5,437 nucleotides of DNA. It comes from Bacteroidetes bacterium QH_1_64_81. GTDB taxonomy: Bacteria; Bacteroidota; Rhodothermia; Rhodothermales; Salinibacteraceae. Where the stretch lies: NCBI GenBank assembly GCA_003022655.1, contig PXSX01000244.1, forward strand, positions 1 to 5,437. The letters run 5' to 3'. A program made the position numbers and the translations under genes. Numbering within the stretch: the first letter of the stretch is position 1; each line of letters opens with the position of its first letter. Below are positions 1-4,008 of this stretch, piece by piece. Below the pieces are notes generated by a model. The model was given only the letters and a program-made list of their open reading frames with translations. It was not told where the DNA came from and made no database searches.

Positions 1-1
1 G

Positions 2-292
2 CAGGCGTACGGCGAGCACCGCGAAGACATGGTCATGGAGATGGACCGCGACCAGATTCCCGGCGAGGTGGACCCGGAGGTGGGGCAGCAGCTTCAACTC
101 CGCCTCGAAAATGGCCAGACCGTGCCGGTCCTCATTACGGCCCTCGGCGACGACTCGGTGACCATCGACGCCAACCATCCGCTGGCGGGGCGCAAGCTCA
201 TTTTCGACATCGAGGTCGTGGACGTCTCGGAGGGAAGCGGCTCGCCCAATGGCGACGCGGGCGGTGGGGATGGCAACATTGTCACCCCGTAG
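2..292 (+). CDS. SlyD-like FKBP-type peptidyl-prolyl cis-trans isomerase, C-terminal part (5' end outside window)
   Basis: The frame is open from the first full codon at position 2 to TAG at 290-292, giving 96 residues of a gene that starts upstream. FKBP/SlyD proteins catalyse cis-trans isomerisation of X-Pro bonds and act as folding chaperones, normally in the cytoplasm. The visible part begins with AYGEHREDMV, matching the AYG..DE..V segment of SlyD. It then runs through the insert-in-flap region (GQTVPVLITALGDDSV) to the family signature DANHPLAGRKLIFDIEV, which closes the FKBP fold. The tail is short and Gly/Asp/Ser-rich (SEGSGSPNGDAGGGDG). It lacks the His/Cys-rich metal-binding extension of E. 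coli SlyD, so metal handling should not be assumed. Acidic residues are frequent, as expected for a halophile. The family assignment is firm; the exact orthologue name is not. The N-terminus and start cannot be seen. Confidence 0.9.
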   Translation, partial: QAYGEHREDMVMEMDRDQIPGEVDPEVGQQLQLRLENGQTVPVLITALGDDSVTIDANHPLAGRKLIFDIEVVDVSEGSGSPNGDAGGGDGNIVTP

Positions 293-301
293 CAGCGTGC
301 A

Positions 302-328
302 GATGGCCCCGGACGTCCGGAATCCATC
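302..328 (+). terminator. Weak hairpin 9 nt after the SlyD-like stop, possible terminator
   Basis: GATGG (302-306) can pair with CCATC (324-328). Inside it, the palindrome CCGGACGTCCGG (309-320) gives a CCGG/CCGG stem with an ACGT loop. Small internal loops separate the two stems. No T-tract follows, so this is not a classical intrinsic terminator. Its position directly after the stop codon is the main argument for a 3'-end role. Confidence 0.25.
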
Positions 329-350
329 CGCGTAGCATGACCTCCAGCCC

Positions 351-640
351 TCGCGTTGCTCCCAGCGAAGTTGAGAAATTTGGTCGCACTCCAACAGTGT
401 GAGTTGACCGCGGAAGCGCTGCCTTTACGTGCGACGACCGCGGTCGGCGGACGGCCGCGCGGGATGACCTTCACAGGGCTCAGGCCCCAGACCGCCGATG
501 AACGCCGAGAAACCGCCGTCTGCGGTCCGCCATCGGTCGTTTTCCCGAAGGGAACGCAGTCCTGAGATTTCAACTCACGAGATCGAAATGCTACCAGAAA
601 TTTCTCCGACAACGTCGCCCAATCCTGGGAGGCGTCTCGA
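351..640. repeat. Imperfect long inverted repeat, about 290 bp (MITE-like or large hairpin)
   Basis: The left arm (about 351-455) and the reverse complement of the right arm (about 515-640) align in the same order through several matching blocks. These are CTCCCA (359-364 with 626-631), GCGA-N-GTT (365-372 with 611-618), GAGAAATTT (373-381 with 598-606), GTGAGTTGA (399-407 with 570-578), ACGACCG (434-440 with 534-540) and terminal CGGC near the apex (452-455 with 515-518). The two perfect 9-bp blocks are 17 and 19 nt apart in the two arms, so the match is colinear. The centre (456-514) carries a small GGGC-TCAG-GCCC hairpin. No coding capacity is visible. It may be a decayed non-autonomous mobile element or a structured RNA. 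The ends are approximate and no target-site duplication was identified. Confidence 0.55.
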
Positions 641-812
641 CGTTGCCCGACGCGACCGGCCCGGGGTTCTGAGATCGCTACAGAGCCTAAAGAATGAGCC
701 TTGACAATCCAGTAGGTTGACACTGTCGTAGGCTACGCCAATCGCATCAAATGCTCTTGCCCCGAAAATACCGCTCAAGGCATTCTCTGCTCACAGAAAC
801 ACCCCCATCGTC

Positions 813-833
813 GCTCTGAGCTTGACTCAGAGC
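813..833. other. Perfect 8-bp hairpin upstream of serC
   Basis: GCTCTGAG (813-820) pairs perfectly with CTCAGAGC (826-833) around a 5-nt loop, CTTGA. It is followed after 12 nt by a second strong hairpin. No T-run follows, so a role as an intrinsic terminator is uncertain; a transcript 3' end, a leader structure or a protein-binding operator are alternatives. Confidence 0.5.
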
Positions 834-845
834 CCATAGGCCCCT

Positions 846-876
846 TGCCCCTGCATGATTCTTCTGTGCAGGGGCA
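846..876. other. Perfect 10-bp hairpin upstream of serC
   Basis: TGCCCCTGCA (846-855) pairs perfectly with TGCAGGGGCA (867-876) around an 11-nt loop. It ends about 142 bp before the serC start. Together with the hairpin at 813-833 it forms a tandem pair. The strength of the stem suggests a terminator-like or attenuator-like structure, but neither strand has a U-tract. It may also be a dyad binding site. Confidence 0.5.
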
Positions 877-917
877 TTGCTGTGGCGGGCGGGCTCGGGC
901 GTCGCTGGTCCCGGTCG

Positions 918-948
918 TTGCACGACACGGTTTCGTTGCCTACCTTGT
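918..948 (+). promoter_or_regulatory. Possible Bacteroidota-type promoter for serC
   Basis: TTG at 918-920 is followed 20 bp later by TACCTTGT at 941-948. This partly fits the Bacteroidota -33/-7 pattern (TTG, then about 19-21 bp, then TAnnTTTG). It would start transcription near 955 and leave a leader of about 65 nt before the serC ATG. The match of the downstream box is imperfect, so this is only a candidate. Confidence 0.22.
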
Positions 949-1018
949 CGTCAGCGCGCCTGCGGGGACGCGCCATGGATCGCACTCGTTTCTGAGAACC
1001 CGAACGGACCGTTCGGAC

Positions 1019-2060
1019 ATGCCTGCGTCCAACTCTACGTCTCCTGCCGATCGGAGCCGGCGCCAGTACAACTTCTCGGCCGGCCCGGCCACGCTCCCTG
1101 AAGAGGCCCTGCTCGAGGCGAAAGCGGAGCTGCCGGTGTACGATCACGTGGGGGCGTCCGTGATGGAGATCAGCCACCGTTCGCCTGCTTACGACAAGAT
1201 CGAGGAGTCCGCCCGCGAGCACTTACGGGCCCTGCTCGATCTGGACGACGACTGGCACATCCTCTTCCTGCAGGGCGGCGCCTCGATGCAGTTCTACCAG
1301 GTGCCGCTCAACTTTCTGCCGGAAGACGGCGTGGCCGACTATGTGATCACGGGCCGGTGGGGGACGAAGGCCATTCGGGAAGCGCGCCACGTCGGCACCG
1401 CACACGTGGCGGCCTCCAGCGAGGCGGACGACTTCTCGTACGTCCCCGACGTGGGGGCGTGGGACCTCGACCCAGATGCGTCGTACGTCCACGTTACGAC
1501 CAACGAAACGGTCAACGGCAACCAGATGACGGACGACCCGGTGCTCGACGTCCCCCTGGTGACCGATGCGTCGAGCGAGTTTCTGAGCCGGCCCATGGAC
1601 CTGGAGGGCTACGGCCTCGTCTACGCCGGCGCGCAGAAAAACATTGGTCCGGCGGGGGTGACCGTGGTCCTCGTGCACGAGGACTTCCTGGAGCGGAAGA
1701 AGGACCCGCTGCCCACGATGCTCGACTACGGTACCCACGTGGAGCGCCGCTTCAACACGCCGCCCGTCTTTCCGATCTACATGGTCGAAAAGGTGGGCCG
1801 CTGGCTCCGGAATCTGGGCGGTCTCGATGCGATCCACGCCCTCAACAAGCGGAAGGCGTCGAAGGTGTACGACGCGATCGACGAGACGGACTTCTACCGG
1901 GGCACGGTGGAGCCGGGCTCCCGCTCGATGATGAACGTCACGTTCCGCCTGGCACCGTACGGTGGGGGGCATTCGCGCTTCCCTCTACAACGCGATGCCG
2001 GAGGAGGGCGTCGACGCGCTCGTGCAGTTTATGAACGAGTTCGAGCGTACGCACGGATAG
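1019..2060 (+). pseudogene. serC: Phosphoserine aminotransferase SerC, frameshifted by a 3'-proximal deletion
   Basis: SerC is a cytoplasmic PLP enzyme that converts 3-phosphohydroxypyruvate and glutamate to phosphoserine in serine biosynthesis. ATG 1019 is chosen because family similarity (YNFSAGPATLPE) begins 15 codons later, while the open frame upstream to 845 has no homology. Visible landmarks are the substrate-binding His53-Arg54 in ISHRS, GGASMQF, and the PLP-binding Lys207 in GAQKNIGPAG. The reading frame is normal for 311 codons, to MNVTFRL (ending at 1951). It then shifts: the expected end, [19 protein letters not shown]...EFERTHG, is present from 1953 to the TAG at 2058-2060, but in another frame. 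About 23 residues found in E. coli SerC between these points are missing, implying a net loss of about 68 nt. Read as it stands, the protein has 355 residues with about 44 aberrant ones, ending at 2086 inside the repeats. The rejoined length would be about 346 residues against about 360 for the family. The cause is a true mutation or an assembly error. Confidence 0.88.
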
Positions 2061-2144
2061 AGTCATGGGTGATGAGTCATGGGTGATGAGTCATGGGTGA
2101 TGAGTCATGGGTGATGGGTCATGAGTGATGAGTCATGAGTTCGG
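2061..2144. repeat. Tandem 14-bp repeat built from two 7-bp units, six copies
   Basis: The array starts at the base after the in-frame serC stop. AGTCATGGGTGATG occurs four times exactly (2061-2074, 2075-2088, 2089-2102, 2103-2116), followed by two degenerate copies (2117-2130 and 2131-2144). Each unit is two related heptamers, AGTCATG and GGTGATG, so the real period is 7 bp with consensus RGTSATG. There are no unique spacers, which rules out CRISPR. Related heptads occur after pntAA and pntAB. This resembles the short tandemly repeated heptamers known in cyanobacterial intergenic DNA, but membership in that class is not claimed. Confidence 0.95.
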
Positions 2145-2196
2145 GATCGTGGGGGCGGGGCCACGGCAATCGCATTTTGGCCCGAGGCCTGATGGT

Positions 2197-2211
2197 GCCC
2201 CGATCCGGGGC
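2197..2211. other. Short GC-rich hairpin in the serC-pntAA spacer
   Basis: GCCCC (2197-2201) pairs with GGGGC (2207-2211) around GATCC. It lies among several small GC-rich dyads between the heptad array and pntAA. No T-run follows. Stems this short are expected by chance in such GC-rich DNA. Confidence 0.25.
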
Positions 2212-2240
2212 GGTGTGTTCGTGCTCCCACGCGCCCTCTC

Positions 2241-2266
2241 GCCCGCGCCATTCGGGCAGTTTCGTT
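2241..2266 (+). terminator. Possible terminator of serC
   Basis: GCCCG (2241-2245) pairs with CGGGC (2253-2257) around a 7-nt loop and is followed by AGTTTCGTT, a broken T-rich stretch. It lies about 180 nt after the serC stop and upstream of the conserved part of pntAA, which is the right place to separate the two transcription units. The stem is short and the T-tract is interrupted. Confidence 0.25.
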
Positions 2267-2288
2267 GATCAGAGGCGGACGAGCCTCC
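2267..2288 (+). promoter_or_regulatory. pntAA leader hairpin with GATCAG / GAGCCTCC motif
   Basis: GAGGC (2272-2276) pairs with GCCTC (2283-2287) around GGACGA. The segment carries GATCAG (2267-2272) and GAGCCTCC (2281-2288). The same two words recur, closer together, in the pntAB leader at 3527-3542, where they also sit in a hairpin. The shared words may mark a common leader element, or they may be coincidence. Confidence 0.25.
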
Positions 2289-2296
2289 ACACCACG

Positions 2297-2314
2297 AAGG
2301 AAATTTTTAACATA
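2297..2314 (+). promoter_or_regulatory. Possible remnant of the original pntAA ribosome-binding site and start
   Basis: AAGGA (2297-2301) is followed by an AT-rich run (AATTTTTAAC) and then ATA (2312-2314), which is in frame with the conserved pntAA body. The AT-rich run stands out in GC-rich DNA. An ATG is expected here, and ATA is not a normal start codon. This could be the original initiation site, altered together with the missing first segment of the gene. It is an inference from layout only. Confidence 0.3.
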
Positions 2315-2326
2315 CGATCGCCCTGT

Positions 2327-3427
2327 CTGGTCCCCGACGTGGCCGATCGCCTGGTGGCGACGGTCGACGACCTCGAGATCCGCGTGGAGACGGGCGCGGG
2401 GCACGGGGCCTACCACGAGGACGCCGATTACGAAGCGGCGGGCTGCTCGGTCGTCGAGCGGGACGCCGCGTTTGGCACCGACATCGTCACGAAAGTGGCC
2501 CCGCCCTCCAACGACGAGATCGAACGGCTCGGCGATGGACAGGTGCTGATTGGGCTGATGACTCCACTCGGGAGGCCGGCCCTCGCCCAGGCGTTGGCCG
2601 AGCGGGGCGTGACGACGCTGGCGATGGAGCTGGTTCCCCGCATCTCGCGGGCGCAGAAGCTGGACGCCCTCTCGGCCATGAGCTCGATTGGGGGCTACCG
2701 GGCGGCCATCCTGGCGGCCGAGCGGCTGCCGAAGTTCTTTCCCCTCCTCACCACCGCCGCCGGCACGGTGCGCCCGGCCCGGGTGCTGGTGCTGGGGGCC
2801 GGCGTGGCGGGCCTGCAGGCCATCGCCACCGCCAAGCGCCTCGGCGCCAAGGTCTTTGGGTACGACATCCGCGAGCCCACCCGAGAGGAGGTCGAGAGCC
2901 TCGGGGCGTCGTTCGTCGAGCTGGAGGTCGACATCGACGCGGACGAAGACGAGAGCGGCTACGCGGAGGAGGTGGAGAAGGAAAAGCAGGAGCGCCAGCC
3001 CGAGCTTCTGAAGCCGCACATCGCCGACGCCGACGTCGTCATCTCGACGGCCCTCATCCCCGGCAAGCCCGCGCCTCTGCTCGTCAATGAGGCGGCCCTA
3101 GAGGCGATGGATCCGGGCTCGGTAATCGTCGACCTCGCCGCCCCGAACGGCGGCAACTGTGCCCTCACCGAGACCGGGACGGAGGTCGTGGCACACGACG
3201 TGCAGATCCTGAGCCCTACCAACCTGCCCGCCGAAATGCCGGTCCACGCGAGCGAGCTGTACGCCAAGACGGTGGTCGCCATGATCGAGGAAGGGCTGGA
3301 GGAGGACACCTTCGCCCCCGACTTCGACGACCAGATCTTTGCGGATGCGTGCCTCACCCGCGACGGCGAGGTTCGCAACGACCGCGTCCGACGTCTCCTT
3401 GAACCCGTGGAGGAAGAAAAGGGATGA
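2327..3427 (+). CDS. pntAA: NAD(P) transhydrogenase subunit alpha part 1 (domain I, NAD(H)-binding), 5' end damaged or undefined
   Basis: This is the soluble NAD(H)-binding subunit of proton-translocating transhydrogenase, which passes hydride from NADH to NADP+. Coordinates begin at the first recognisable codon (LVPDVADRL); residues are numbered from there, 366 in all. The hydride-transfer loop RAQKLDALS is present (Arg108, Gln110, Asp113, Ser116). The Rossmann motif GAGVAG is at 157-162 and the ribose-binding acid in GYDIR is Asp180. An acidic loop follows, then LLKPHIADADVVISTALIPGKPAP, VDLAAPNGGNC and TNLPAEMPVHASELYAKT. The family normally has about 16-20 more N-terminal residues containing the first beta strand and a [RK]E..(N/G)E.RVA motif, and no frame encodes them here. 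The frame is open upstream to ATG 2135, but that ATG lies in the repeat and the 64 extra residues show no homology. GTG 2339 would give a truncated protein. The gene may therefore be inactive, or the sequence locally wrong. Confidence 0.9.
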   Translation: MVPDVADRLVATVDDLEIRVETGAGHGAYHEDADYEAAGCSVVERDAAFGTDIVTKVAPPSNDEIERLGDGQVLIGLMTPLGRPALAQALAERGVTTLAMELVPRISRAQKLDALSAMSSIGGYRAAILAAERLPKFFPLLTTAAGTVRPARVLVLGAGVAGLQAIATAKRLGAKVFGYDIREPTREEVESLGASFVELEVDIDADEDESGYAEEVEKEKQERQPELLKPHIADADVVISTALIPGKPAPLLVNEAALEAMDPGSVIVDLAAPNGGNCALTETGTEVVAHDVQILSPTNLPAEMPVHASELYAKTVVAMIEEGLEEDTFAPDFDDQIFADACLTRDGEVRNDRVRRLLEPVEEEKG

Positions 3428-3429
3428 CT

Positions 3430-3464
3430 CGTGATGCGTGAAGTGTGATGCGTGGTGCGTGAGG
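3430..3464. repeat. Degenerate heptamer array after pntAA
   Basis: Starting 2 bases after the pntAA stop, five consecutive 7-mers read CGTGATG, CGTGAAG, TGTGATG, CGTGGTG and CGTGAGG. The shared pattern YGTGRNG is the same type as the GGTGATG half-unit after serC. No open reading frame or strong hairpin accounts for it. Confidence 0.85.
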
Positions 3465-3522
3465 GTGCTCGCCCCGGTCAATCAGCCTTGCGCATCGCTC
3501 CTCCCATTTCACGGTTTGTTTT

Positions 3523-3542
3523 GGAGGATCAGCCGAGCCTCC
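3523..3542 (+). promoter_or_regulatory. pntAB leader hairpin with GATCAG / GAGCCTCC motif
   Basis: GGAGG (3523-3527) can pair with CCTCC (3538-3542) across a 10-nt loop. GATCAG (3527-3532) and GAGCCTCC (3535-3542) recur here from the pntAA leader (2267-2288). A run rich in T (GTTTGTTTT, 3514-3522) precedes it. It sits about 52 nt before the pntAB start. A pyrimidine stretch upstream (CTCCTCCC, 3498-3505) could compete for the same GGAGG, but this is speculative. Confidence 0.25.
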
Positions 3543-3594
3543 GTTGTCGCACTCCCGGTGTCGTTTTCGCTTTCCCGCTGTCCGACAGACCGCC

Positions 3595-3915
3595 ATGCTC
3601 AACAACCTCATCATCTTCGTCCTCGCGGCCTTCGTGGGCACCGAGGTGCTGACCAAGGTGCCCCAGACGCTCCACACCCCCCTCATGTCGGGTGCCAATG
3701 CCATCAGCGGCATCACCGTCGTGGGGGCCCTCGTGGCGGCGGGCATGACGACCGATCCGTGGTCCACCTGGATCGGGTTCGGGGCGCTCGTGGTGGCCAC
3801 CATCAACGTCGTCGGCGGCTTCCTCGTCACCGACCGCATGCTGAAGATGTTTGGCGAAGAAGAGGCGTCGCCCGCCTCCGTCGGTGCGCCGCAGACGAAC
3901 GGCACGGCAGAGTGA
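3595..3915 (+). CDS. pntAB: NAD(P) transhydrogenase subunit alpha part 2 (membrane subunit)
   Basis: This 106-residue integral membrane protein supplies part of the proton channel (domain II) of the transhydrogenase. ATG 3595 is the only ATG that fits: upstream in frame there is only a TTG at 3544, followed by basic, non-homologous sequence. Three hydrophobic helices are visible, at about residues 4-20, 32-51 and 57-78. The signature stretch TPLMSGANAISGI, with its SGxNAISG loop, leads into the second helix, and NVVGGFLVTDRMLKMF closes the fold. An acidic, Ala/Thr-rich tail of about 20 residues follows. The length is normal for the split form of the enzyme, as in Rhodospirillum rubrum, where the alpha subunit is divided in two. 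It lies 167 bp after pntAA and 93 bp before pntB, unusually loose for an operon. No Shine-Dalgarno sequence precedes the start. Confidence 0.95.
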   Translation: MLNNLIIFVLAAFVGTEVLTKVPQTLHTPLMSGANAISGITVVGALVAAGMTTDPWSTWIGFGALVVATINVVGGFLVTDRMLKMFGEEEASPASVGAPQTNGTAE

Positions 3916-3920
3916 GACCT

Positions 3921-3948
3921 CCGATGCGTGATGACGTGATGCGTGACT
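3921..3948. repeat. Degenerate CGTGATG heptads after pntAB
   Basis: Six bases after the pntAB stop comes CCGATG, then CGTGATG (3927-3933), a single A, CGTGATG (3935-3941) and CGTGACT (3942-3948). The units match the heptads after pntAA, with one extra base breaking the phase. Confidence 0.75.
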
Positions 3949-3960
3949 CTTTGATCCACG

Positions 3961-4002
3961 CACGACGCCCAATCCACAACGCCCAACCCCTGAACGCTCA
4001 AC
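3961..4002. repeat. C/A-rich heptad-phased repeat before pntB
   Basis: Read in steps of seven, the spacer gives CACGACG, CCCAATC, CACAACG, CCCAACC, CCTGAAC and GCTCAAC, a loose CnCAAnC pattern. ACGCCCAA is repeated exactly 14 bp apart (3965-3972 and 3979-3986), which is two heptads. The strand is nearly free of G, in contrast to the GT-rich heptads just upstream. Confidence 0.6.
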
Positions 4003-4008
4003 TCCTCC

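Larger units (their letters stand above)
293..1018. other. 726-bp intergenic region without a credible gene
   Basis: No reading frame here resembles a known protein. The open frames on both strands are short, low in conserved character, and explained by high GC. The stretch holds a weak hairpin just after the first gene (302-328), a large imperfect inverted repeat (about 351-640), two copies of TTGACA (701-706 and 717-722), two tandem hairpins (813-833 and 846-876) and a possible Bacteroidota-type promoter (918-948). No tRNA or rRNA was recognised. Its GC content is slightly lower and less codon-like than that of the flanking genes. Confidence 0.7.

Noticed and set aside
498..704. Small plus-strand open frame in the spacer (68 codons)
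   Set aside because: It has no ribosome-binding site, no domain and no hydrophobic or repeat character, and it overlaps the right arm of the inverted repeat.
94..723. Minus-strand open frame of 209 codons over the spacer and the first gene
   Set aside because: It lies partly antisense to the well-supported SlyD-like gene and partly over the inverted repeat, has no recognisable domain, and its length is expected by chance in GC-rich DNA.
845..1018. Upstream extension of serC from TTG 845
   Set aside because: The extra 58 residues have no SerC homology and run through the hairpin at 846-876. ATG 1019 fits the family N-terminus.
1357..2034. 225-codon plus-strand frame overlapping serC
   Set aside because: It is an alternative frame of serC with Arg/Gly/Pro-rich translation, and it is not the frame that carries the displaced SerC C-terminus.
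2061..2144. CRISPR array
   Set aside because: The repeats are 14 bp, directly contiguous, with no unique spacers and no cas genes nearby.
2301..2320. AT-rich run read as a -10 promoter box (TAACAT)
   Set aside because: No acceptable -35 or -33 element lies at the right distance upstream; it fits better as the leader just before a lost start codon.
2135..2326. 64-residue N-terminal extension of pntAA from ATG 2135
   Set aside because: The ATG is part of a tandem repeat unit and the residues encoded are non-homologous, so it was not accepted as the natural start.
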